55,049 nt of DNA, taken from positions 1 through 55,049 of the forward strand of contig NZ_JNYD01000036.1 of NCBI RefSeq assembly GCF_000717175.1, read 5' to 3'. Position 1 is the stretch's first letter, and each line of letters starts with the position of its first letter. Positions 25,771-34,033 of the stretch are shown one piece after another. A program made the position numbers and the translations under genes. This DNA comes from Pseudonocardia autotrophica. GTDB lineage: Bacteria > Actinomycetota > Actinomycetes > Mycobacteriales > Pseudonocardiaceae. The notes below the pieces were generated by a model, which worked only from the letters and a program-made list of their open reading frames with translations, ran no database searches and was not told where the DNA came from.

Positions 25771-27078
25771 ATGGCTGACGAGTCCGCCGGAACAGACACC
25801 GCTGTCCTCAGGTACCCGGGCGGCGAGCACGAGATGGCGATCAAGGCGCCGACGGAGGGTGCTTCGGCAGTCGACGTCAGCAAGCTCCTCGCGAAGTCGG
25901 GGATGACGACCTTCGACCCCGGCTTCACCAGCACGGCCGCCTGTGCCTCCGCGATCACCTACATCGACGGGGACGCGGGCATCCTCCGGTACCGCGGGTA
26001 CCCGATCGACCAGCTCGCGGAGCGGTCGACCTTCCTCGAGGTGAGCTACCTGCTCATCTACGGCGAGCTGCCCACCCAGGCCCAGCTCGACCAGTTCACC
26101 ACCGACATCAGCCGGCACACCCTGCTGCACGAGGACCTCAAGGGGTTCTTCGACGGCTTCCCGCGGGACGCGCACCCGATGCCGGTGCTGTCCTCGGCCG
26201 TGTCGGCGCTGTCGACCTTCTACCAGGACAGCCTGGACCCGTTCGACGAGAAGGCCGTCGAGCTGTCCACGGTCCGCCTGATGGCCAAGGTCTTCACCAT
26301 CGCGGCCTACGCCTACAAGAAGTCCGTCGGCCAGCCGTTCCTCTACCCGGACAACTCGCTGGGCCTGGTGGAGAACTTCCTGCGCATGACGTTCGGGTTC
26401 CCGGCCGAGCCGTACGAGGTCGACCCGGTGATGGCCAAGGCCGTCGACACGCTGCTGATCCTGCACGCGGACCACGAGCAGAACTGTTCGACGTCCACGG
26501 TCCGGCTCGTCGGCTCGTCGCAGGCGAACCTGTTCGCGTCGATCTCCGCCGGCGTGAACGCGCTGTTCGGCCCGCTGCACGGCGGCGCCAACCAGGCGGT
26601 CCTCGAGATGCTCACCCGCATCCAGGAGGTCGAGGACGGCAACGTCGACGCCTTCGTCGAGCGCGTCAAGAACAAGGAGAAGGGCGCGAAGCTGATGGGC
26701 TTCGGGCACCGGGTCTACAAGAACTACGACCCGCGCGCGAAGATCGTCAAGCAGAACGCCGACGAGGTGCTCAAGGCCCTCGGCGTGACCGACCCGCTGC
26801 TCGACATCGCGATGAAGCTCGAGGAGAAGGCCCTCGCCGACGACTACTTCGTCGAGCGCAAGCTGTACCCGAACGTCGACTTCTACACCGGCGTGATCTA
26901 CCGCGCCATGGGCTTCCCGACCAAGATGTTCACGGTCCTGTTCGCGCTCGGCCGGCTCCCCGGCTGGATCGCGCACTGGCGGGAGATGATGTCCGACCCG
27001 CAGAACAAGATCGGCCGCCCGCGCCAGCTCTACATCGGCGCCACCGAGCGGGACTACACGGAGCTCTCCGCCCGCTGA
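25771..27078 (+). CDS. gltA: Citrate synthase (type II, TCA cycle)
   Basis: 435 residues, longer than CitA because of the N-terminal beta domain (AVLRYPGGEHEMAIKAPTEG). Active-site segments: HADHEQNCSTSTVRLVGSSQ, GPLHGGANQAVLEML, KLMGFGHRVYKNYDPRAKIV and FYTGVIYRAMGFP. It matches mycobacterial GltA2 in layout. ATG at 25771 with AGAGGGA about nine bases upstream; the frame before it is not protein-like. The 195 bp upstream contain no clear operator. Confidence 0.96.
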   Translation: MADESAGTDTAVLRYPGGEHEMAIKAPTEGASAVDVSKLLAKSGMTTFDPGFTSTAACASAITYIDGDAGILRYRGYPIDQLAERSTFLEVSYLLIYGELPTQAQLDQFTTDISRHTLLHEDLKGFFDGFPRDAHPMPVLSSAVSALSTFYQDSLDPFDEKAVELSTVRLMAKVFTIAAYAYKKSVGQPFLYPDNSLGLVENFLRMTFGFPAEPYEVDPVMAKAVDTLLILHADHEQNCSTSTVRLVGSSQANLFASISAGVNALFGPLHGGANQAVLEMLTRIQEVEDGNVDAFVERVKNKEKGAKLMGFGHRVYKNYDPRAKIVKQNADEVLKALGVTDPLLDIAMKLEEKALADDYFVERKLYPNVDFYTGVIYRAMGFPTKMFTVLFALGRLPGWIAHWREMMSDPQNKIGRPRQLYIGATERDYTELSAR

Positions 27079-27096
27079 GCTGCGCCCGGTTGCACC

Positions 27097-27137
27097 AACG
27101 GCACTCTCGTGCGGACCTACCGCACGAGAGTGCCGTT
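27097..27137. terminator. gltA terminator, perfect 18-bp stem
   Basis: Arms AACGGCACTCTCGTGCGG (27097-27114) and its complement (27120-27137) around loop ACCTA, 18 bp past the gltA stop. Flanking TGCAC/GTGCA can extend the stem. Confidence 0.85.
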
Positions 27138-27198
27138 CGTGCATTCGGCCGCGGACGCTCGGCGCGCGGGTTCCCCCGACCGCCGCTAGCGTCGGCCC

Positions 27199-28587
27199 AT
27201 GCCCGAGCGCTCCGTCGTCTGGTTCCGGCGTGACCTGCGCGTCGGCGACCAGCCCACCTTCCTGGCCGCGGCGGACTCCTCGGACGAGGCCCTCGCGCTG
27301 TTCGTGCTCGATCCCGCCCTCATGGGGCCGAGCGGCGGGGCGCGGCTGAACTTCCTGTACGGCTGCCTCCGCGAGCTCGACGCCGCCCTCGGCGGGAAGC
27401 TGCTGGTGGTCGAGGGCGCCCCGGCGGACGTCGTGCCGCGGGTCGCCGAGGCCGTCGGCGCCGGGTCGGTGCACGTCGCGGCGGACTTCGGCCCGTACGG
27501 GCACCGGCGGGACGAGGCCGTCGAGAAGGCGCTGACCGACGCCGGACGCGAGCTCGTGCGCACCGGCTCGCCCTACGCCGTCGCCCCCGGCCGGGTCCGC
27601 AAGTCCGACGGCGAGCCCTTCCGCGTGTTCACCCCGTTCCGACGGGCGTGGACCGACCACGGCTGGCGCGCCCCGGCCGACACCTCCGCCTCGACCGTGT
27701 CCTGGCTGGACCCGGCCGACACGAAGGGCGGACCGCGGGCGACGAGGATCCCCGACGACGTCGCCGTGGAGGCCGAGCTCCCCGAGCCCGGCGAGCAGGC
27801 GGCCCTGCGGACCTGGGCGGACTTCCTCGACGACGCGGTGGACCACTACGGCGACGACCGCAACCGCCCGGACAGGCCGGCCACCTCGCGGATGTCGGTG
27901 TACCTGAAGTACGGCTGCATCCACCCCCGCACGGTGCTCGCCGACCTCGCCCGCAAGCGCTCCGCGAGCGCCGACACGTACCGCAGCGAGATCGCCTGGC
28001 GGGAGTTCTACGCCGACATCCTGTTCCAGCGGCCGGACTCCGCGCGGAAGAACTACGACGGCGCGTTCGACGCCCTCCCGCTCGCCTCGGGGAAGAAGGC
28101 CGCCGCCGACTTCGCGGCCTGGAAGGAGGGCCGCACCGGCTTCCCGATCGTCGACGCCGGCATGCGCCAGCTGCGCGCCGAGGCGTGGATGCACAACCGG
28201 TTGCGCATGGTCGTGGCGTCGTTCCTGGTCAAGGACCTGCACCTGCCGTGGTGGTGGGGTGCGCGGCACTTCATGCAGCTGCTGGTCGACGGCGACCTGG
28301 CCTCCAACCAGCACGGCTGGCAGTGGACGGCGGGCAGCGGGACGGACGCGTCGCCGTACTTCCGCGTGTTCAACCCGATCACGCAGGGGGAGAAGTTCGA
28401 CCCGAACGGCGACTACGTGCGGAAGTACGTGCCCGAGCTCCGCGGGATCGAGGGCAAGGCGGTGCACCAGCCCTGGGCGCTGCCCGACGGCGTGCCGGAG
28501 GGCTACCCGGAGCCGATCGTCGACCACAAGGCCGAGCGGCAGGAAGCGCTCGCCCGCTACGAGAAGGTGAAGCAGGCGCGCGGGTGA
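27199..28587 (+). CDS. phr: Deoxyribodipyrimidine photolyase
   Basis: 462 residues, class I cryptochrome/photolyase family. The N-terminal Rossmann-like antenna domain starts SVVWFRRDLRVGDQPTFLAA. The C-terminal FAD domain contains RMSVYLKYGCIHPRTVL, YRSEIAWREFYADILF, GFPIVDAGMRQLRAEAWMHN, RMVVASFLVKDLHLPWWWGA and the end-piece ASNQHGWQWTAGSGTDASPY. It repairs cyclobutane pyrimidine dimers using blue light. It appears monocistronic. Confidence 0.93.
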   Translation: MPERSVVWFRRDLRVGDQPTFLAAADSSDEALALFVLDPALMGPSGGARLNFLYGCLRELDAALGGKLLVVEGAPADVVPRVAEAVGAGSVHVAADFGPYGHRRDEAVEKALTDAGRELVRTGSPYAVAPGRVRKSDGEPFRVFTPFRRAWTDHGWRAPADTSASTVSWLDPADTKGGPRATRIPDDVAVEAELPEPGEQAALRTWADFLDDAVDHYGDDRNRPDRPATSRMSVYLKYGCIHPRTVLADLARKRSASADTYRSEIAWREFYADILFQRPDSARKNYDGAFDALPLASGKKAAADFAAWKEGRTGFPIVDAGMRQLRAEAWMHNRLRMVVASFLVKDLHLPWWWGARHFMQLLVDGDLASNQHGWQWTAGSGTDASPYFRVFNPITQGEKFDPNGDYVRKYVPELRGIEGKAVHQPWALPDGVPEGYPEPIVDHKAERQEALARYEKVKQARG

Positions 28588-28701
28588 TCGCGCGGACGAC
28601 AGGGCCCTGAGCGGGCACGATCGGGTCGTCGGACCGGGGCCGTCCGCGTGATCAACGGGTGAACTCTAGGGTGTGGCCAGCACCGACGAGGGGAGCCCGG
28701 G

Positions 28702-29430
28702 ATGGCCGATCGACGGAACCGCAGGCGACGCGCGATCGTGCTGTTCGGGGTGGCGGGCGCGGCCGGTGCGGGCGCGTGGGCGGTGTGGCGGCGCTCCGGC
28801 GCGGGCCGACCGGTGCGCGACCAGTGGGCCCGGGCCGTCGCGACCCCGTCCGCCTCGGCGATCGGGGCTGCGGAGTCGGTGGCGGTCGGGAGCGTGAACG
28901 GCTCGGCCGGGGCCACCGGGTCGGGCGTGAACGGCTCGGCCCACAACGGCCGCGCGCCGCAGGGCCTCCTGACCCGGCCCGAGGCCCCGGCGCCCGAGAA
29001 ACGGGCCGCCCCGCCGACGAAGCCCACTGCCGAAGAACCTGAGGCGGAGAAGCCCGCCGTCGAGAAGCCCGCCGTCGAGAAGCCCGCCGTCGAGAAGCCA
29101 GCCGCCGAGAAGCCCGCCGTCGAGAAGCCGGCGACCGAGAAGCCGGCCGCCGAGAAGCGCACGGCGGAGGAGAAGACCGAGTTTCAGCAGCCAGCGACTT
29201 CCGAGGAGATCCCCGACGGCCCCTACGGCCCCGGCTCCGCGGCCCCGCTGCCCGACGGCTCCGCCCCGGGCCCCGAGTTCACGATCAAGGGCAACGCGAC
29301 GTCGATGCTGTTCCATCCGCCGTCGAGCCCCTACTTCGGCCGGACGAAGCCCGCAGCCTGGTTCCGCACCGCCGAGGACGCCGAGCGCGCGGGCTTCACG
29401 GAGTGGAAGCCGAAGCCCCGGGCGAGCTGA
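28702..29430 (+). CDS. Membrane-anchored protein with EKPA repeats and C-terminal sunset-like domain
   Basis: 242 residues. A basic N-terminus and one membrane helix (AIVLFGVAGAAGAGAWAVW) are followed by a disordered region with about eight five-residue repeats (PAVEK, PAAEK, PATEK, residues about 110-155). The C-terminal 45 residues are conserved-looking: EFTIKGNATSMLFHPPSSPY, FGRTKPAAWFRTAEDAERAG and a final FTEW. That end resembles the short domain called sunset in actinobacterial proteins. ATG with GAGGGGAG upstream. Function unknown. Confidence 0.7.
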   Translation: MADRRNRRRRAIVLFGVAGAAGAGAWAVWRRSGAGRPVRDQWARAVATPSASAIGAAESVAVGSVNGSAGATGSGVNGSAHNGRAPQGLLTRPEAPAPEKRAAPPTKPTAEEPEAEKPAVEKPAVEKPAVEKPAAEKPAVEKPATEKPAAEKRTAEEKTEFQQPATSEEIPDGPYGPGSAAPLPDGSAPGPEFTIKGNATSMLFHPPSSPYFGRTKPAAWFRTAEDAERAGFTEWKPKPRAS

Positions 29431-29494
29431 GCCTCGAGGATCCACGTCCGGGCAGTAGAACGCTCGAACTTCGACCTTTTTGGCCGCGCGCGGA

Positions 29495-30835
29495 TCACCG
29501 CGACCGACCGGCCCCCAGTACCGCCGCCACCACCGCCGCGAGCAACGCCAGGGCGGCCGCGCCGAGCCCCGCCGCGACCGCGGTGTCGCTCCACGCCAGC
29601 AGCACGGCCAGCCCGACCGCCCCGCCGACGTACTGCGCGGTCGACGCGAGCGCCCCGGCCACGCCCTGCTGCGACTCGGGGACCGCGGCGGCGGCCGTCC
29701 GGAACACCGCGGGGAAGGCGATGCCGGCGAAGAGGGCCCAGACGAACCCGGGCAGCATCGTCGCGTAGCCGCCGAACCCGAGGGCCAGCACCGCCAGCGA
29801 GACGCCCAGCCCCGCCATCCCGACGACGAGCGTGCGGCCGGCCCCGATCCGCGCCGCCAGCCGCGGGAACGCCCACCCCGCCCCGACCATGCTCAGCGCA
29901 CTGAGCGGCAGGAACGCGGCCCCGGCCTGCAGCACCGTGAACCCCAGGACGTCCTGCAACTGGGTGGTGATGAGGAAATACGCCGTGCCGACCGCGCCCA
30001 TGAACAGCAGCACGGCGAGGGTGGGCGCGAGCAGTGCGCGCGACACCCGCGGCAGCAGCGGCTCCGGCGCCCGGCGCTCGACGAGCAGGAACGCCCCCAG
30101 CAGTACGACGCCGAGGACCACCACCGGCGACCGGTCGACGATCCCGAGCACGAGCAGCGTCGAGCCGGTGGTGGCCAGCGCAGCGCCGAGCAGGTCGAAG
30201 GGCCCCCGCACCCGCGGGCCGTCGGCCCGCAGTAGCACGGGCGCGAGCGCCGCGGCGACCAGCGCGACCGGCACGTTCACCAGCAGCACCGCCTCCCAGC
30301 CGAATGCGGAGGTCAGCAGCCCGCCGCCCGCGGCACCGACCGCCGCGCCGGTGCTCCCGGCCACGCCCCACACCGCGAACGCCCGGTTGCGGTCCGGCCC
30401 CTCGGCGAACCCGACGGCGAGCAGGCGCAGCGTGGCCGGGGTGAGCAGCGCGGCCCCGACGCCCTGGACGGCCCGTGCGGTCACCAGCCGGCCCGGCGTC
30501 GTCGCGAGCCCGCCCGCGAGCGAGGCCAGCCCGAACAGCACCAGCCCGGCGACGAACACCCGCCGCGCCCCGAGCCGGTCGGTGGCCCGCCCTCCGAGCA
30601 GCAGCAGCCCGCCGAGCGCCACCGTGTAGGCGGAGACGACCCACTGCAGCCCGTCGGCGTCGAAGCCCAGGTCGCGGCCGATGCTCGGCAGCGCGACGAA
30701 CACGATGTCGAAGTCGGTGGCGACGAGGAACTGGGTCACGGCCAGCAGTGCCAGCCGGGCGCCCGTCCCCGCCCGCCGGGCCTCCGGTGCTGTCATGACG
30801 GCCTCCCGTGGTGCACGATCGGTAACGGAGGTCAT
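29495..30835 (-). CDS. MFS drug efflux transporter (EmrB/QacA-like)
   Basis: 446 residues. The first helix holds LAVTQFLVATDFDIVFVALP, then IGRDLGFDADGLQWVVSAYT, the motif of DHA2-type multidrug exporters, followed by GGRATDRLGARRVFVAGLVL (motif A) and RAVQGVGAALLTPATLRLLA (motif C-like antiporter region). The start at 30835 or the internal ATG at 30796 are both possible. It is divergent from an HxlR regulator 39 bp away, the common repressor-exporter pair. Confidence 0.88.
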   Translation of the reverse strand: MTSVTDRAPREAVMTAPEARRAGTGARLALLAVTQFLVATDFDIVFVALPSIGRDLGFDADGLQWVVSAYTVALGGLLLLGGRATDRLGARRVFVAGLVLFGLASLAGGLATTPGRLVTARAVQGVGAALLTPATLRLLAVGFAEGPDRNRAFAVWGVAGSTGAAVGAAGGGLLTSAFGWEAVLLVNVPVALVAAALAPVLLRADGPRVRGPFDLLGAALATTGSTLLVLGIVDRSPVVVLGVVLLGAFLLVERRAPEPLLPRVSRALLAPTLAVLLFMGAVGTAYFLITTQLQDVLGFTVLQAGAAFLPLSALSMVGAGWAFPRLAARIGAGRTLVVGMAGLGVSLAVLALGFGGYATMLPGFVWALFAGIAFPAVFRTAAAAVPESQQGVAGALASTAQYVGGAVGLAVLLAWSDTAVAAGLGAAALALLAAVVAAVLGAGRSR

Positions 30836-30874
30836 GCTTCGTCACGGGCCCCGAGCAGGGAAGAAGGCACTTTC

Positions 30875-31258
30875 ATGTCCCAGAGGAACACCGATGTGCC
30901 CCATGCGGCGCTGCAGGCGATCTGCCCGCTGAACGAGGTGCTCGACCGGGTCAGCGGGAAGTGGGCGATCGGCGTGCTCACGCTCTGCGGGGCCGAGGGC
31001 GTCGTCCGGTTCACCGAGTTCGAGCGTGGCATCCCGGACATCAGCCGGCGGATGCTGACGCTGACCCTGCGCAACCTCGAGCGGGACGGCCTGCTGACCC
31101 GGACCGTCCACCCCACCGTCCCGCCCAAGGTCGAGTACCGGCTCACCGCGGCGGCGCACGAGCTCACCGAGACGTTGTCCCTGATCACGGACTGGGCCAA
31201 GCGTCACCAGGCCTACGTCCACACCGCCCGTGCGGAGTACGACGCCGCCCGCGCGTGA
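30875..31258 (+). CDS. HxlR-family winged-helix regulator
   Basis: 127 residues with the HxlR signature CPLNEVLDRVSGKWAIGVLT, then FTEFERGIPDISRRMLTLTL (recognition region), a wing with PPKVEYRLT and a dimerising C-terminal helix. The single Cys near residue 18 is the redox-sensitive position in some family members. It is divergent from the EmrB-like exporter with a 39-bp intergenic region that must hold both promoters, so it probably represses the exporter and itself. Confidence 0.9.
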   Translation: MSQRNTDVPHAALQAICPLNEVLDRVSGKWAIGVLTLCGAEGVVRFTEFERGIPDISRRMLTLTLRNLERDGLLTRTVHPTVPPKVEYRLTAAAHELTETLSLITDWAKRHQAYVHTARAEYDAARA

Positions 31259-31289
31259 CCCGTCCGTCACCCGGACCGACGACACTCCG

Positions 31290-33077
31290 ATGATGGCCGA
31301 GCGCTCGGGGCACGTCGTCGTCTGCGGGATCGGGGCCGTCGGGTTCCGGACCGTCGAGCAGCTGCACGCCTCGGGGATCGACGTCGTGGTCGTCGACGGC
31401 GGCGACGAACCGGAGCCGGTCACCGAGCACCTGCTCGGGCTCTGGGAGATCCCCCGGGTGGCCGGGCGTCCCCGCGACGCCCTGGTCGAGGCCGGGGTGG
31501 AGCAGGCCGCGGCCGTCGTCGTGGTGCCCGACGACGACCTGGTCGCCACCGAGACCGCCCTGCTCGCCCGCCGGCTCGCCCCCGGGGCGCGGCTGGTCGT
31601 GCGGGTGGCGAACCGGGCCGTCGGGCGGGCGCTGGCCGAGGTGACCGGCCGCGGCAGCGTGCTCGACGTGGCGGCGCTGTCCGCGCCGTCGGTCGTCGAG
31701 GCGTGTCTGGGGCAGCGCCCGCACCCGGTCGAGATGGGTGGGCGGACGTTCGTGGTCGCCACGCTGGAGGCGCCGCGGGTGGGCACCCTGCGCGCCCTGT
31801 TCGACGACCTCGCCCCGCTCGCCGTGGCCGGGCCCGACCCGGAGCAGGTGATCTGCCCGGGCCGCGACCACCGGGTGCCGGCCGGCGCCCGCGTGACGGT
31901 GATCGGCACGGAGGAGCAGTTCGCGGCGGTGGGGAGGCCCGTGGAGCCGGTCGGGCCCGTGCCCCACCGCGCCGGGGCGCGGTCCGCGGGCGCGGAGCGG
32001 GCGGCGCGCCGCGACGAGGAGGGCGGCCGGGCGACGGTCCTGACCGTGCTGCGCACCCTGCTCGCCGAGGCCGAGCGCCCGCTGAAGGTCACCGCCGGCG
32101 TGCTGCTCCTGCTGTTCGTCGCCTCGGTGTTCGTGCTGCGCTCCGGTTACGTCAAGCCGGACGGCTCGCACATGACCTGGGTCGACGCCGTGTACTTCAG
32201 CGTCGAGACCATCGGCACCGTCGGCTACGGCGACTTCTCCTTCGCCGAGCAGGCGACCTGGCTGCGCGTCTACGCGATCGGGATGATGTTCCTCGGCGTG
32301 GTGCTGGCCGCGGTGCTGTTCGCGCTGCTCACGCAGCTGCTGGTGAGCAGCAGCATCGAGCGGTCGGTGGGGCGCCGGCGGATCGGCGCGATGCGGGGGC
32401 ACGTGATCGTCGTCGGCCTCGGCGCGGTGGGGATCGGGGTGCTGGAGGGCCTGCTCGCGGCCGGCGCCCGGCCCGTCGTCCTGGAGCGCGACCCGGCCAA
32501 CCGGCACCTCGCCCGGGCCCGCGAGCTCGGCGTCCCGGTGGTCACCGGCGATGCGACCGACACCGCGGTGCTCAGCTCGATCAACCTGCGGGAGGCCACC
32601 GCCGTGGCCGTGCTGACCAGCGACGACCTCGTCAACGTCGAGGCAGGCCTCGCCATCCGGGACCAGCTCCGCGACCGCTGGCCCGCGGTCCCCGTGGTGC
32701 TGCGGATGTTCGACCGGGACCTGTCCGAGGCGGTGGAGGAGGGCTTCGCCTTCCGCTACGTCCGCTCGACGGCCGCGCTGGCCGCCCCGTGGTTCGTCGG
32801 CGCCGCCCTCGGGCTCGACGTGCTCGGCACCTTCTACGTCGACCGCATCCCGTTCATGGTCGGCCGGCTGGCGGTCGGCCCCGCGCTCGACGGCGTCGCG
32901 ATGCGCGAGCTGTCCGCCCGCACGCGGGTCGTGGCGCTGCACCGTGCCGGCGCGGGCACGCTGGAGCACCCGCCCCGCCGGGACACCCGCTTCGCCGCGG
33001 GCGACGACGCGTACGTCGTCGGCCCGTACTCCGAGCTGCTCGCGCTGCTGCGACCGGACGGACAGGCCTCGGAGTAG
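31290..33077 (+). CDS. RCK-pore-RCK potassium channel-like protein
   Basis: 595 residues. An N-terminal Rossmann RCK/TrkA-N domain (GHVVVCGIGAVGFRTVEQLH, residues about 7-125) with a TrkA-C-like part to about 220 precedes the membrane. TM1 lies near 268-288, the pore helix and selectivity filter read ETIGTVGYGDFSFAEQ near 305-320, and TM2 is near 328-352. A second RCK domain (GHVIVVGLGAVGIGVLEGLL) with a C-terminal TrkA-C lobe ends the protein. The expected role is a ligand-gated K+ channel. The ATG pair at 31290/31293 follows the HxlR stop by 31 bp. Confidence 0.85.
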   Translation: MMAERSGHVVVCGIGAVGFRTVEQLHASGIDVVVVDGGDEPEPVTEHLLGLWEIPRVAGRPRDALVEAGVEQAAAVVVVPDDDLVATETALLARRLAPGARLVVRVANRAVGRALAEVTGRGSVLDVAALSAPSVVEACLGQRPHPVEMGGRTFVVATLEAPRVGTLRALFDDLAPLAVAGPDPEQVICPGRDHRVPAGARVTVIGTEEQFAAVGRPVEPVGPVPHRAGARSAGAERAARRDEEGGRATVLTVLRTLLAEAERPLKVTAGVLLLLFVASVFVLRSGYVKPDGSHMTWVDAVYFSVETIGTVGYGDFSFAEQATWLRVYAIGMMFLGVVLAAVLFALLTQLLVSSSIERSVGRRRIGAMRGHVIVVGLGAVGIGVLEGLLAAGARPVVLERDPANRHLARARELGVPVVTGDATDTAVLSSINLREATAVAVLTSDDLVNVEAGLAIRDQLRDRWPAVPVVLRMFDRDLSEAVEEGFAFRYVRSTAALAAPWFVGAALGLDVLGTFYVDRIPFMVGRLAVGPALDGVAMRELSARTRVVALHRAGAGTLEHPPRRDTRFAAGDDAYVVGPYSELLALLRPDGQASE

Positions 33078-33133
33078 CCGTAACTGGCCGAACGTCCGTT
33101 AAGCTGACGGCCGGTCGATCCGGTGGAGGCGCA

Positions 33134-34021
33134 ATGGCAGGCAGCGTGACGGTCCCGGCCCGGCGGCTGGCGGGCGCTCTTGAACCCGTCGTCGGCCAGG
33201 TCTACTTCGCACCCGAGGCCCACGAGGCGTACGAGAAGCTCGGGTTCGGGGGCAGCCCCCGGTCGCTGCGCGGCGTCGCCGCCCCCGACGGCCCGGCGTA
33301 CTTCTGCAGCCGCGGGTCGGTGCTCGGCCAGGTGCCGGGCGAGGTCGTGGCCTCGGCGTTCGGTGTGTTCAACCCGGAGGCCGTGGTGCCGGCGGTGGCC
33401 CACGGCTGGACGCTCACCGACGCCGCCACGATCTGCGAGGCCCGCACCGACGCGGCCCGCGCCCAGCTCGTCCGGATCCTCGGCGAGCGGCCGGAGGGTC
33501 TCGACCGGGCCCGTGACCTGCTCGAACGGGCCGTCGCACCGCTGCGCCCCGAGGGCAAGGCGCTGTTCGCGGGGCTGCAGTCGCTCGGCCTGCCCGGCGA
33601 CCCGGTCGCGGACGTCTGGCGCCTCGGCGACCTGCTGCGCGAGTATCGCGGCGACGCGCACATCGCGGCCTGGACCTCCGCCGGCTTCGACGCCACCGAG
33701 ATCGGGCTGCTCACCGAGCCGTACTGGGGCGTGCCGCTGCGCAGCTACGTCCGCTCCCGGGCGTGGACCACCGCGCAGCTCGACGCCGCGGAGGAACGGC
33801 TGGTGGCCCGCGGGCTGCTGGCCGACGGAGCGCTCACCGACCGGGGCCGCGAGGAGCGCGAGGCCGTCGAGGTCGCGACGGACCGGATGTGCGAGCCGAT
33901 CGTCCGGGCCCTCGGCGCGGACGTCGACACCCTCGTCGACCTGCTGCGGCCGTGGGGCCGGGCCGTGCGCGAGGCGCAGGGCTACCCCGCCTCCGGCCCG
34001 CACGACCTCGCCGGCTCCTGA
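33134..34021 (+). CDS. SCO6745-family protein
   Basis: 295 residues, almost all helical. It matches the actinobacterial SCO6745 group: GQVYFAPEAHEAYEKLGFGG, PDGPAYFCSRGSVLGQVPGE, VVASAFGVFNPEAVVPAV, then a winged-helix-like C-terminal half with LLADGALTDRGREEREAVEV and ATDRMCEPIVRALG. The wing resembles MarR-type HTH, but DNA binding is unproven and the family has no assigned role. ATG with GGTGGAGG nine bases upstream. It ends 12 bp from the converging MimR-like gene. Confidence 0.78.
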   Translation: MAGSVTVPARRLAGALEPVVGQVYFAPEAHEAYEKLGFGGSPRSLRGVAAPDGPAYFCSRGSVLGQVPGEVVASAFGVFNPEAVVPAVAHGWTLTDAATICEARTDAARAQLVRILGERPEGLDRARDLLERAVAPLRPEGKALFAGLQSLGLPGDPVADVWRLGDLLREYRGDAHIAAWTSAGFDATEIGLLTEPYWGVPLRSYVRSRAWTTAQLDAAEERLVARGLLADGALTDRGREEREAVEVATDRMCEPIVRALGADVDTLVDLLRPWGRAVREAQGYPASGPHDLAGS

Positions 34022-34033
34022 AGCCCGGACCCC

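Noticed and set aside
23911..28527. A 1538-codon open frame on the minus strand
   Set aside because: It is antisense to MFS, gltA and phr, all with strong family evidence. Its translation is His/Arg/Glu-rich without domains.
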